A stretch of 64,000 bases of DNA from Ohtaekwangia kribbensis (GTDB lineage: Bacteria; Bacteroidota; Bacteroidia; Cytophagales; Cyclobacteriaceae): NCBI RefSeq assembly GCF_042676245.1, contig NZ_JBHTKA010000007.1, positions 372,001 through 436,000 on the forward strand, written 5' to 3'. Below the pieces are notes generated by a model. It was not told the DNA's origin. It did not search any database and saw only the letters and a list, made by a program, of their open reading frames with translations. Made by a program: the position numbers and the translations under genes. Below are positions 1 through 8,213 of the stretch, piece after piece; position 1 is the stretch's first letter, and each line of letters begins with the position of its first letter.

Positions 1-142
1 TTTGCTTGTCGTGCCTATATATAGCATTGTTACTGTTATTCTTCAGCCCGTATTCAATGCATGATTTTAATGTCCAAGCGTCCTGTGCCAATAGCGTGCA
101 CGAGAAGGACAATAGGATGCTAAACAATAATATTCTGATCAT
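1..142 (-). CDS. TolC family outer membrane protein, N-terminal fragment
   Basis: The gene runs off the left edge; only the first 47 codons are present. The start is the ATG at 142-140. The protein opens with a signal peptide (MIRILLFSILLSFSCTLLAQ) followed by WTLKSCIEYGLKNN, which resembles the first helix of Bacteroidota TolC-type efflux proteins (typically AW-TL-x2-C-I-x-YAL-x-NN). TolC proteins form the outer-membrane duct of tripartite efflux or secretion pumps. It lies 61 nt downstream of the beta-barrel gene at 204-1220 on the same strand, so the two may be co-transcribed. The identification rests on about 25 mature residues, so it is probable rather than certain. Confidence 0.6.
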   Translation of the reverse strand, partial: MIRILLFSILLSFSCTLLAQDAWTLKSCIEYGLKNNSNNAIYRHDKQ

Positions 143-203
143 GATGTGTTCTTTTCGGTAGGCAGTGCCAGGCATATATCTTTGATTCGGTTTCAATTGT
201 ATA

Positions 204-1220
204 TCAGAACTGGTAGCTGATACTGCTTTGTACTATAAATGATTTTTCGTGGTACGCCACATTCACGACACGTTTGTTGAGTTCGTTGAACCTGTTGAGC
301 GAAATTTTCTGATCGGTGTTAAAGGTTTCCAGTTTTTGCATCAGGGTATAGCCGGCTACCAGGTTTAGTTTCCAGCGCTGGCCAAGCCTGGCGTCATAAA
401 TGAGACCTGCGTTGTTTTGTCTCAGGTGTATATATTGTTCTTTTTCCGGTTCGCTCAGGCGGTACATATTGTTACCGCCAAGCCACGCGGTAGCTCCAAT
501 CGAATGAACTTCTGATAATTTATACTTAAGTGAAGCGCGTACCGGTAATATAGCAAGCAGGCTCAGGCGCTTGCTGATGGTCCAGTCCATATCCAGTATG
601 GGAAGCAGGAATGTACCGGAGTAGCTTTTTGAATACGTTGGTGTTATGCCGTACTTGAACTTTTTATTCTGTCGCAACCCGATTCTAAAACCAATATTGT
701 AAAGTATATCTTGCCCCTCTAGGTCTTGTTTAAAATCGGAGGCAACCGTAACAGAACCTATGAACCCAATGTTGGTGGCACGCGAAAGTGAATAATTGGC
801 AATTACCGGAATGGACACCGAGTGAAAATCATTGCTGCCTATTTTACGTTCATCCGAAAGTATAAGTCCCTGGTAACGCACACCTGCTTTGATCAATACC
901 GGATGGGCAGTCTTGAAATTTTTATAGAGCGGTAAACTGAAGTCAACGGTTGGCATTTGCACGGTGAAACGATGTCCATCGGCCTTTATGGAAGAAACTG
1001 TATTACTTACAGTAACGCCACCCAACTTTGGTGATGTAGTGATTAATTTCTGGCGCATGATGCTGTCCATACGCGCTGCATCGTTTGCGTTTTGTTGTGT
1101 GCTGTTCTTGTTGTCAGCATTGGTATTGGATTGTGCCCGGCATACGTTCGATAGCAGGACGGCTAACAGCACCAGGAATACTATGCTAAATACATCGTTA
1201 CTTTTTGTTGTCGCTTCCAT
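204..1220 (-). CDS. predicted outer-membrane beta-barrel protein (DUF6268-like)
   Basis: A 338-residue protein with an N-terminal hydrophobic segment (about residues 12-28) ending in a signal-peptide-like VCRAQS. The mature part has alternating hydrophobic strands and ends in SYQF, the terminal aromatic residue expected for outer-membrane barrel insertion. The strand pattern and motifs such as AGVRYQG and SIPVIANYSL resemble the DUF6268 family; function is unknown. I chose the ATG at 1220-1218 (MEATTKSND); an in-frame ATG 11 codons upstream would add a second hydrophobic stretch in front of the signal sequence. The next gene on this strand is a TolC-type protein, which suggests an envelope or efflux context. 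Confidence 0.6.
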   Translation of the reverse strand: MEATTKSNDVFSIVFLVLLAVLLSNVCRAQSNTNADNKNSTQQNANDAARMDSIMRQKLITTSPKLGGVTVSNTVSSIKADGHRFTVQMPTVDFSLPLYKNFKTAHPVLIKAGVRYQGLILSDERKIGSNDFHSVSIPVIANYSLSRATNIGFIGSVTVASDFKQDLEGQDILYNIGFRIGLRQNKKFKYGITPTYSKSYSGTFLLPILDMDWTISKRLSLLAILPVRASLKYKLSEVHSIGATAWLGGNNMYRLSEPEKEQYIHLRQNNAGLIYDARLGQRWKLNLVAGYTLMQKLETFNTDQKISLNRFNELNKRVVNVAYHEKSFIVQSSISYQF

Positions 1221-1404
1221 AAAGATTAAATTATGGAGGCAAAAGAAGTGCAAGCAGCGTTGCTATAGGGGCTTATTATACAAAACGGCAGCCATTTTAT
1301 ACCAAACCCTGTTTTTGTGGGTGTCTTTATATAGCGTAGGAAATGATGTTGGTGTAATTTTGCAATTCCGAAATGATGACGTGGTAAATTATTTTCCCCA
1401 AAAC

Positions 1405-2472
1405 ATGATCAACGACCCTCAAAAGGTAAAACACCGACACATAATTAGTTTTCTTACAGAAGATCGGTATAGAATATGGCACCATGTTATATTTTTAGTG
1501 GGTCTTTTGTTGCTGCTTTGGCAATCGAATTTTTCGAATTCATATATAGGTATCTATAAATATTACAGCCTGATGACAGCTTATTTTGCTTTTGTTATCA
1601 TGGTGTATATAAATATATACGTTCTGGTTCCCTATTTTTTCTTTAGAAACCGGTATGGGCTATACCTTGCGTTGTTGGTAATGCTTGTTATCCTCGGCTT
1701 GCAGGCCATGGGATATGTTTTGAATACGCACCTAGTTGATTATCGCATTGTAAGACCAACACAAATACAAGGTGTTTATGAGGGCACCGTTATATCGATT
1801 AGTATTATCCTCGTTACCACGATGGTAAAACTTCTGCAACGATGGACGAAAGACAATGACCGGATAGCCGAGTTGAACAATCTTACGTTGCGCATGGAGT
1901 TGAATGAATTGAAAAATCAGATCAACCCGCATTTCCTGTTCAACATGTTAAACAATGTAAAGGCACTGATCAGAACAGACCCGGAGAAAGCTTCGTTTGT
2001 TATTGTGAAATTGTCGGAGTTCTTACGGTTTCAGCTTTATGAGAATAACGAAGATAAAACGTTGCTAACTTCCGAGATAAATTTTTTGTCGAACTTTATT
2101 GGCCTGGAGAAAATCAGGCGTGATAATCTTTCTGTTTCCCTGCAGAGTAACACAGATCAGCGTGTGCTGAGTAGTGTTTTTGTACCTCCCAACCTGTTTA
2201 CCACGTTCGTTGAAAACGCTATCAAGCATAGCGTGGATTTAACCGATACGGAAACGTATATACACATCAACATCATGGTTGAAAATCAAAAGCTATATTT
2301 CACCTGTAGTAATTCGGTAAGCCATGAATACAGGGTTGCCGATAAGAAGAACAGTGGTTTAGGACTTGTCAATATCAAAAGACGACTGGAGTTGCTATAT
2401 GGCGATAGTTATAGCCTCGACATTAATGCTGCCGAACATAAATATACCGTAACCCTAATCATTCCTATATGA
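1405..2472 (+). CDS. LytS/YpdA-type membrane sensor histidine kinase
   Basis: A 355-residue sensor kinase. Four membrane segments lie at about residues 27-41, 55-78, 85-105 and 125-143. They are followed by a His_kinase domain with the family motif NQINPHFLFN (phospho-acceptor His176), an ATPase N box FVENAIKHS and a G box GLGLVNIKRRL. This is the short kinase type that pairs with LytTR regulators. The open frame extends upstream to 964, but that part is antisense to the neighbouring gene and lacks family similarity, so I place the start at the ATG at 1405. A TAATTTTG box at 1355-1362 could be the promoter -7 element. The stop overlaps the regulator start by four bases (ATGA), indicating translational coupling. 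Confidence 0.88.
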   Translation: MINDPQKVKHRHIISFLTEDRYRIWHHVIFLVGLLLLLWQSNFSNSYIGIYKYYSLMTAYFAFVIMVYINIYVLVPYFFFRNRYGLYLALLVMLVILGLQAMGYVLNTHLVDYRIVRPTQIQGVYEGTVISISIILVTTMVKLLQRWTKDNDRIAELNNLTLRMELNELKNQINPHFLFNMLNNVKALIRTDPEKASFVIVKLSEFLRFQLYENNEDKTLLTSEINFLSNFIGLEKIRRDNLSVSLQSNTDQRVLSSVFVPPNLFTTFVENAIKHSVDLTDTETYIHINIMVENQKLYFTCSNSVSHEYRVADKKNSGLGLVNIKRRLELLYGDSYSLDINAAEHKYTVTLIIPI

Positions 2473-3194
2473 CCTGCATAATTGTTGATGACGAGCCGCT
2501 GGCACGGGACGAAATGCAATCGTTGATACAGGAGGTGTCGCAGCTTGAAATTATAGGTAAATTTTCAAACGCCCGGGCAGCACTCGATTTTCTTAAAACG
2601 AAGGATGTTGATATTATTTTCCTGGATATAGAGATGCCGGTTGTTACGGGACTGGAGTTTGCCGAACATATACCTAAACAGAGTCTCATCATCTTTACGA
2701 CAGCTTATTCTCAATATGCTTTGAAAAGTTACGAGCTGGATGCTATTGATTACCTGCTCAAACCCATTGAGAAAACCCGTGTGGAGAAAGCTATAAACAA
2801 GGCGATACTCTATAAGAATCTGCTCTCGGAAGATGTTGCTAAAAATACGGTCGAGTCGAACACAGAGAATTTCCTTTTTATAAAGGCGGACAGGCGATAC
2901 TATAAAATTAACTTTCGCGACATCCGGTATATAGAAGGTCTTAAAGATTATGTGGTTATATATACCCAGCAGCAGAAGTTGCTCACGGCTATGAACCTGA
3001 AAACGATTCATCAGAAAATACCACAGGCTACTTTTCTTCGAGCCAGTAAATCATACCTCGTAAATAAAGATCATGTGGATTCGTTTGATAACCACAGTGT
3101 ATATATAGGCGAATCGGAAATTCCACTGGGCGAAGTATACAAGAAGGAATTCCTGGAAAAGTTTCTGGGCAATGCACTCAATCCTGATGTATAA
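2469..3194 (+). CDS. LytTR-family response regulator
   Basis: A 241-residue regulator with an N-terminal receiver domain (residues 1-120: acidic pair at Asp7-Asp8, phospho-acceptor Asp53 in FLDIEMP, then FTTAYSQYAL and the KPI motif). A C-terminal LytTR DNA-binding domain spans about residues 135-235 (RDIRYIEGLKDYVVIY, FLRASKSYLVN). It is translationally coupled to the upstream kinase, so the two form a LytS/LytTR two-component system. Such pairs in Bacteroidota usually control a few local targets; the target here is not evident. The divergent barrel/TolC genes and the downstream hydrolase are candidates only by position. Confidence 0.92.
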   Translation: MTCIIVDDEPLARDEMQSLIQEVSQLEIIGKFSNARAALDFLKTKDVDIIFLDIEMPVVTGLEFAEHIPKQSLIIFTTAYSQYALKSYELDAIDYLLKPIEKTRVEKAINKAILYKNLLSEDVAKNTVESNTENFLFIKADRRYYKINFRDIRYIEGLKDYVVIYTQQQKLLTAMNLKTIHQKIPQATFLRASKSYLVNKDHVDSFDNHSVYIGESEIPLGEVYKKEFLEKFLGNALNPDV

Positions 3195-3254
3195 TTTTAA
3201 GTATATATAGCGCCACAAATATCGAGTCAATAATATGTAAGCGTTGCCTTTATT

Positions 3255-4028
3255 ATGGTGAAAAATATAGCGATACGGGGTGCTGTTCTTCATGTATATC
3301 ACCAGAAGACAGGGAAGGAGAGTCCCACCCTTATTTTCCTGCACGATTCTTTAGGATGCATCGAGCTCTGGCGCGATTTTCCTGCCGCGCTTGGCAATTC
3401 CACAAACTGCAACGTACTTGTTTACGACAGGCAGGGTTACGGCAAGTCTACACCGTTTACTGCAGAAGGTCGTGACACCAACTACCTCGAGACAGAAGCA
3501 GATATACTCAGTCTGTTGATGAGGCAATGCGATATTAAGAAAGCTATACTCTTCGGGCATAGCGATGGTGGCTCGATCGCGCTGATTGCTGCTGCCAAAT
3601 ACCCCTCTGATATTATAGGCGTTATTACGGAAGGAGCGCACATCTTCGTTGAAGACATCACGCTAAATGGAATACGTGGAGCGGTGCAGGCCTATCAGAC
3701 AACCAACCTGAAGCAACGTCTGCAAAAGTATCATGGCGACAAGACCGATGCTGTATTTGATGCCTGGACGAAGACGTGGTTAGCCGATACATTCAAATCC
3801 TGGAACATTGAATTTTTTTTACCGCAGATACAATGTCCGGTGCTGGTGATACAAGGCGAAGCGGATGAATATGGATCTATAGCGCAGGTGAATGGAATTG
3901 TTGAGCAGGTAACGGGTGATGCGCGTAAACTCATGATTCCCTCAACAGGACATACACCTCACAAAGAGGCAAGCGCCATCGTTCTGGAACACGCTACGCT
4001 TTTTATAAAGAGTTTAACGGCATCGTAG
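3255..4028 (+). CDS. alpha/beta-fold hydrolase
   Basis: A 257-residue cytoplasmic alpha/beta hydrolase. The oxyanion region IFLHDSLG is near residue 28. The nucleophile elbow is GHSDGG with Ser103. The likely acid is the Asp in GEADEYG (about residue 205) and the catalytic His is in GHTPHKE near residue 238, so all three triad positions are present. Length is normal for the family. No signal peptide is seen. It follows the response regulator by 60 nt without an obvious terminator and could be in the same transcript. Substrate is unknown. Confidence 0.85.
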   Translation: MVKNIAIRGAVLHVYHQKTGKESPTLIFLHDSLGCIELWRDFPAALGNSTNCNVLVYDRQGYGKSTPFTAEGRDTNYLETEADILSLLMRQCDIKKAILFGHSDGGSIALIAAAKYPSDIIGVITEGAHIFVEDITLNGIRGAVQAYQTTNLKQRLQKYHGDKTDAVFDAWTKTWLADTFKSWNIEFFLPQIQCPVLVIQGEADEYGSIAQVNGIVEQVTGDARKLMIPSTGHTPHKEASAIVLEHATLFIKSLTAS

Positions 4029-4110
4029 ACATATACTGCTATAAACGACAAAAGCCCCACGCACTATAACATGAGGCCTTTGTACTTAACCTAAACTATT
4101 GTGAAGAAAT

Positions 4111-4566
4111 CTATTGCAACACGATACGGGAGCGACCTGCTTCCAGTATGGCATAATCTTTAAAACCCTGAAACGCTTGGTCATCCAATGAGCCGGCTTG
4201 CTCAGGAGTATATTGTCCGCCATTGTCCCACCACTTCTTCGCGTTTTCACGCGCCTGCTTCTTGTCTACATTCTCGAACAGGTTAATGCACGAGTCGGAG
4301 ATCATCCACGGTTTATCAATGCTGCTATATTTATCAAATATCATGGTGCGCATCTGCGTACCGCTGGCAACATTCTTGAAGTGAGATACGGTATAGGATA
4401 ACGTCTCTGGTTCTGTCATGATCATGTCCCAGTATTTTTTAGAAGCAATGACCTGTGACGTAGTCAACAGATAGCCAAATCCGCTTTCGATCGGTTCACG
4501 GGTTATGGGACAGCGCGCTTTCAATTCAGGTTTTTTCTTACCGAGGAGTTTATCAAAAAAGGCCAT
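4111..4566 (-). CDS. hypothetical protein, 151 residues
   Basis: I do not recognise a named family. The protein is soluble, starts MAFFDKLLGKKKPELKARCP and carries a possible CPITREPI turn near residues 19-26. It has a tryptophan-containing helical C-terminal half (KKWWDNGG, about residues 109-116) and no membrane segment or signal peptide. Codon use looks like that of its neighbours. It is separated from the upstream minus-strand TlpA-type gene by a strong terminator at 4672-4712, so it should have its own promoter in 4567-4670; I could not identify a convincing one. It is convergent with the hydrolase gene. Confidence 0.65.
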   Translation of the reverse strand: MAFFDKLLGKKKPELKARCPITREPIESGFGYLLTTSQVIASKKYWDMIMTEPETLSYTVSHFKNVASGTQMRTMIFDKYSSIDKPWMISDSCINLFENVDKKQARENAKKWWDNGGQYTPEQAGSLDDQAFQGFKDYAILEAGRSRIVLQ

Positions 4567-4671
4567 AACTTTCTTTATTTATAAGGTTGATGTTTAGGAG
4601 CAACTTATACCCATTAGATACTTCGCCAGCAGCCAATAGTTGCATATAAGACTGAAAAAATCGTGAAAATG

Positions 4672-4712
4672 TTACAAAAGGCCCAAATTGAGTTGTATTG
4701 GGCCTTTTGTAA
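4672..4712 (-). terminator. intrinsic terminator of the TlpA-type gene
   Basis: A perfect 15-bp stem (TTACAAAAGGCCCAA at 4672-4686 with its complement at 4698-4712) and an 11-nt loop lie 50 nt beyond the stop codon of the minus-strand thioredoxin-like gene. The A/T-rich outer stem supplies the T-run in either orientation. Confidence 0.8.
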
Positions 4713-4761
4713 ATCCGGATTGACTAAAAGTGTTCGTAATTGAACCTTAAACTGTCCGTAA

Positions 4762-6216
4762 TCAGAGCTTCGCTGGTGCCTTTCCGTTCAGTTTTTCGGA
4801 CTTGGTCTTCTGAAATTTCTCGTAGTTCAAAAAGAACTCTTCCAGTTTTTCTACCGGGAGCTTTTTGGCAATGATTTTCTTCTTGTCATCGAGTACAAAA
4901 AGACTTGGCGTAGTAACAGCATCGTACAGGTCTGCGTAGGTTCCGCCATAGGTGCGTGGTCCGTTTACAGTCACCCACTTCATGTTCATGGTCTTGATAT
5001 AGTCGCGCATCTTGGCCATAGACGTATCGGTGCTCACAGCGTATACTTCAAGGTTGAAGCGAGTCTTATCCTTGGTATAAAAATCTACCAGCTTTGGTGT
5101 TTCAGTTTTGCAATGTCCGCAGTCCGGATCGAATATATATACAATGGTATATTTCGTTTTGATATCGTACATGGAACGCGGCTTGAAGTTCGCGTCCTGC
5201 ATCATCAGGTTCGGAGCTGTTTTACCAATGAGACTCTTACGCAGGCGATCAGCATAATCCTTCAGGTTCTTCTTCAGTTTGTCGGTTACCCAGAAATCCA
5301 TTTCGCCAGACGCAAAGTATTTATCGAACAAGCGTACATATACTTCATCAAGACCCATGATCTCCGGCTGTTGATATTTCAACAGGCAAGTCCACACGGC
5401 ATATTTATAGGTCTCCTGGTTCTTCTTCGCTTTTACTACGATCTTATCGATAGCCTTGGTGATGGAGTCAACCTGTGGTGCATATAGTTTATCCAGATAC
5501 TCGTTGATCTTGTCGCTATATACCGGGCGCGGCATGCGTAGCAAACCTTCATTGCCCAGATCAAAGTTGTCGAAGAAATGTTCGCGATACCAGCGAAGCT
5601 GAAATGTAGAGTCGATGGTGCCATCTTTCTTCTTCGGTGCCTCCGGAACTTTAAGCGCCATCGTTGATTTAAAAATGACAGCGGTCATGGTGCCGGGGTT
5701 CTTGGCGGCAATGTCACTCTGGTAAGCGACTACTTTTTCGTTCACTTTGGCAAAGGCAGCCCGTGCTTCTTTCTTTTGATCTTCAGCAATTGTGCTGTCT
5801 TGTATTACTTTGATGAAGGGCTCTGCTTCTTTATGGCGCTCCATGTTAAAGAGCATGTTGTCGAAGAAAAGACGGTTATCAGCGTCACCGGTAATTTTCA
5901 TGTGCTTGATATAGTCGTCAGTTTTAGTCTCCATACTGAAATGCTGCGACTTGCTGATCACGAAGTCAAATATTTTAGACTTATCGAGTACGAGGAAATA
6001 TACCCCGTGTGCGAGTTCCTTCTTGCCGGTAAACGTAAATTCACCTTTGGCGTTGGCGCGGGCAGTGTCCTTCAGGTATGTGCTTTCACCATAGTAATGT
6101 CCCAGGTAAACGGTGGTGTCTTTCCATCCGTCAACTTTAAACTTCAGATTATAGCCGGGTTGTGCGTAACAAGAGGCAGTCACTAAAAGACAAAAGGCAA
6201 AAAGTAAGTAGCGCAT
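4762..6216 (-). CDS. TlpA-family thioredoxin-like protein with DUF4369-type N-terminus
   Basis: A 484-residue exported protein. The signal peptide covers residues 1-18 (cleavage after CYA in TASCYAQPG; the Cys makes a lipoprotein possible but the lipobox is poor). Residues about 22-110 have the beta-rich pattern of DUF4369, which precedes thioredoxin domains in many Bacteroidota proteins. The middle is helical. The C-terminal thioredoxin domain (about 335-475) carries the redox motif C366-G-H-C369 in FDPDCGHC and a cis-Pro region in VTTPSLFVLD. The likely role is periplasmic thiol-disulfide exchange. It is monocistronic, with its own terminator. The CGHC active site is intact. Confidence 0.87.
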   Translation of the reverse strand: MRYLLFAFCLLVTASCYAQPGYNLKFKVDGWKDTTVYLGHYYGESTYLKDTARANAKGEFTFTGKKELAHGVYFLVLDKSKIFDFVISKSQHFSMETKTDDYIKHMKITGDADNRLFFDNMLFNMERHKEAEPFIKVIQDSTIAEDQKKEARAAFAKVNEKVVAYQSDIAAKNPGTMTAVIFKSTMALKVPEAPKKKDGTIDSTFQLRWYREHFFDNFDLGNEGLLRMPRPVYSDKINEYLDKLYAPQVDSITKAIDKIVVKAKKNQETYKYAVWTCLLKYQQPEIMGLDEVYVRLFDKYFASGEMDFWVTDKLKKNLKDYADRLRKSLIGKTAPNLMMQDANFKPRSMYDIKTKYTIVYIFDPDCGHCKTETPKLVDFYTKDKTRFNLEVYAVSTDTSMAKMRDYIKTMNMKWVTVNGPRTYGGTYADLYDAVTTPSLFVLDDKKKIIAKKLPVEKLEEFFLNYEKFQKTKSEKLNGKAPAKL

Positions 6217-6518
6217 AATAAAAATTATTTCGGTGCGAATTTCAACATTTCAACGTTTCAGGTCAACGGTGATTAATCGCGTCTGCTGATCTTTTGTAAC
6301 ATTGGCTGAACCCTAAAATTATAGGGTAGGCCCGCATGTACGTGTTAAAGATTTGTTAAAGCTCCTAAATGGTACATACTGGTTCATCTTTATAGTGGCT
6401 GTCTTGAAAAAACTGGCGCTTGTTGTTGCCTCCAACCTCGTTGAGACTGCATTCGGACTGTTGTGAGCTTCCGCATTCCGTTAAAAACCGTTAAACTTGA
6501 GCCCTGAATTAAAAACGA
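6217..6518. other. divergent intergenic region between the TlpA-type gene and gldA
   Basis: 302 nt with no gene. It must carry the promoters of both divergent units. It contains a near-palindrome ACCCTA-AAATTA-TAGGGT at 6310-6327, which could be a protein-binding site. A TAAACTTG at 6492-6499 is one base off the Bacteroidota -7 consensus but has no TTG at the right distance. I see no other structure. Confidence 0.5.
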
Positions 6519-7457
6519 ATGTCACTTCAGATACGGAATCTTACCAAAGTCTACGGGCAGCAATACGCTGTCAATAACATTTCCTTTGAAGTGGCAGCAG
6601 GTGAGATCGTAGGTTTTCTCGGGCCCAACGGTGCCGGTAAATCTACTACCATGAAAATAGCAACGTGCTATCTTCCTCCCACCGAAGGTGAAGTGCTGGT
6701 GGGTGGCCATAACGTTGTGGACAATGCGATGGAAGCTAAACGCATTACCGGGTACCTGCCGGAACACAACCCGCTATACCTTGACATGTATGTGCATGAG
6801 TACCTCGGCTTCATTGGTAAACTATATGGATTGTCGGGGAAGACGTTACGACAGCAGGTAGCGGAGATGGTGGAGCGCTGTGGTCTTACGCGCGAACAGA
6901 ATAAAAAGATTGAGACACTTTCGAAAGGATACCGGCAACGGGTTGGACTGGCGCAGGCTTTGATTCACAATCCGAAAGTGTTGATCCTCGATGAGCCCAC
7001 GTCAGGACTCGACCCGAACCAGTTGGTGGAGATTCGTAAACTCATTAAAGATATCAGTCGCGATAAGACAGTGATCTTCTCTACGCACATCATGCAGGAG
7101 GTACAGGCACTGTGTAATCGCGTTGTTGTGATTAACCGTGGTAACATAGTGGCCGATGATACGGTTGAGCATCTCCTGCAAACACAACAGAGCAACGTGG
7201 TAGTGGTAGCAGAATTTGAAAAAGGTGTAACGGCCGAGCAACTTCAGCAACTGCCGGAAGTGATCAGTGTCCAATCGCTGGATACATTCAAGTTCAAGGT
7301 AGTGGCTGCAGCCGGTGTCGATATACGCCCTGCGTTGTTCCGTTTTGCTGCCGACAATAATTTATCACTCATCGGGTTGAAGCAGGAAGAGAGCTCGCTC
7401 GAAAATATTTTTCATTCGCTTACGGCACAGTCTCCGGTGGAGCATAATCAAAATTAA
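6519..7457 (+). CDS. gldA: gliding motility ABC transporter ATPase GldA
   Basis: A 312-residue ABC ATPase. Walker A is GPNGAGKST (about residues 33-41), the signature is LSKGYRQRVGLAQAL, Walker B is VLILDEPTSGLD, and the H-loop is FSTHIMQE. The C-terminal extension (about 220-305) is typical of GldA and related drug/nucleoside exporters. GldA energises the GldF/GldG complex needed for gliding in Flavobacterium johnsoniae. Its identity here is supported by gldF and gldG directly downstream. The gap to gldF is 27 nt. Confidence 0.9.
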   Translation: MSLQIRNLTKVYGQQYAVNNISFEVAAGEIVGFLGPNGAGKSTTMKIATCYLPPTEGEVLVGGHNVVDNAMEAKRITGYLPEHNPLYLDMYVHEYLGFIGKLYGLSGKTLRQQVAEMVERCGLTREQNKKIETLSKGYRQRVGLAQALIHNPKVLILDEPTSGLDPNQLVEIRKLIKDISRDKTVIFSTHIMQEVQALCNRVVVINRGNIVADDTVEHLLQTQQSNVVVVAEFEKGVTAEQLQQLPEVISVQSLDTFKFKVVAAAGVDIRPALFRFAADNNLSLIGLKQEESSLENIFHSLTAQSPVEHNQN

Positions 7458-7484
7458 ATTTACTTTGCTGCGTTTTTAACAATC

Positions 7485-8213
7485 ATGCTCCAGGTACTAG
7501 CCAAAGAATTCAGTAGCTTTTTAAACTCGCTCATCGCGTATGTGGTGATCGGAGTTTTTCTTACCGGCATCGGCTTGCTCATGTGGGTTTTCCCGGAGAC
7601 TTCGGTGCTTGATTACGGGTATGCCGATATGGACACGCTGTTCTCGCTCGGTCCGTATGTATTTATATTCCTGATTCCAGCCATTACCATGCGCAGCTTT
7701 GCCGAAGAGAAGAAGGCCGGCACCATGGAGTTGCTCATGACCAAACCGCTCAGCGACTGGGATGTTATTCTCGGGAAATTCTTCGCCACGTTCTGCCTGG
7801 TACTGTTGGCACTGGCACCCACCGTGCTATACTATATTTCAGTATATAGTTTGGGTAACCCAGCAGGTAATGTTGATACCGCTGGTATTGTGGGATCGTA
7901 TATAGGATTGTGCCTGCTCGCGGGTGTGTTTTGCTCGGTGGGTATATTTGCATCGTCTATTACGCCTAACCAGATCGTTGCGTTTATTGTAGCAGCGTTT
8001 CTGTGTTTTATACTCTTTACCGGATTTGAATCGCTGGCAACACTTAACGTGTGGTCGGCCTATGCCTTGGTGATCAAACAACTCGGTATAGTATACCATT
8101 ATGAATCACTCAGTAAAGGTCTTGTGGACAGTCGCGATGTGCTTTACTTTCTGAGCGTGATCTTTCTGTTATTATCGGCAACAAAATTAATTTTAGGAAG
8201 CAGGCAATGGTAA
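7485..8213 (+). CDS. gldF: gliding motility ABC transporter permease GldF
   Basis: A 242-residue polytopic membrane protein with about six helices of the ABC-2 type. The family motif is visible in ITMRSFAEEKKAGTMELLMTKPLSDWDVILGKF. It forms the membrane channel of the GldA-GldF-GldG transporter in the inner membrane. Its end overlaps the start of gldG by 7 nt, which implies coupled translation. Length is normal for GldF. Confidence 0.9.
   Translation: MLQVLAKEFSSFLNSLIAYVVIGVFLTGIGLLMWVFPETSVLDYGYADMDTLFSLGPYVFIFLIPAITMRSFAEEKKAGTMELLMTKPLSDWDVILGKFFATFCLVLLALAPTVLYYISVYSLGNPAGNVDTAGIVGSYIGLCLLAGVFCSVGIFASSITPNQIVAFIVAAFLCFILFTGFESLATLNVWSAYALVIKQLGIVYHYESLSKGLVDSRDVLYFLSVIFLLLSATKLILGSRQW

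Noticed and set aside
964..1404. Upstream extension of the LytS-type kinase by 147 codons.
   Set aside because: It is antisense to the barrel gene, lacks kinase family features, and the ATG at 1405 gives the expected four-helix N-terminus.
4031..4083. Possible terminator between the hydrolase and the 151-residue gene (AAAGCCCC ... GAGGCCTTT).
   Set aside because: Pairing requires a bulge and has few GC pairs in register. Not strong enough to list.
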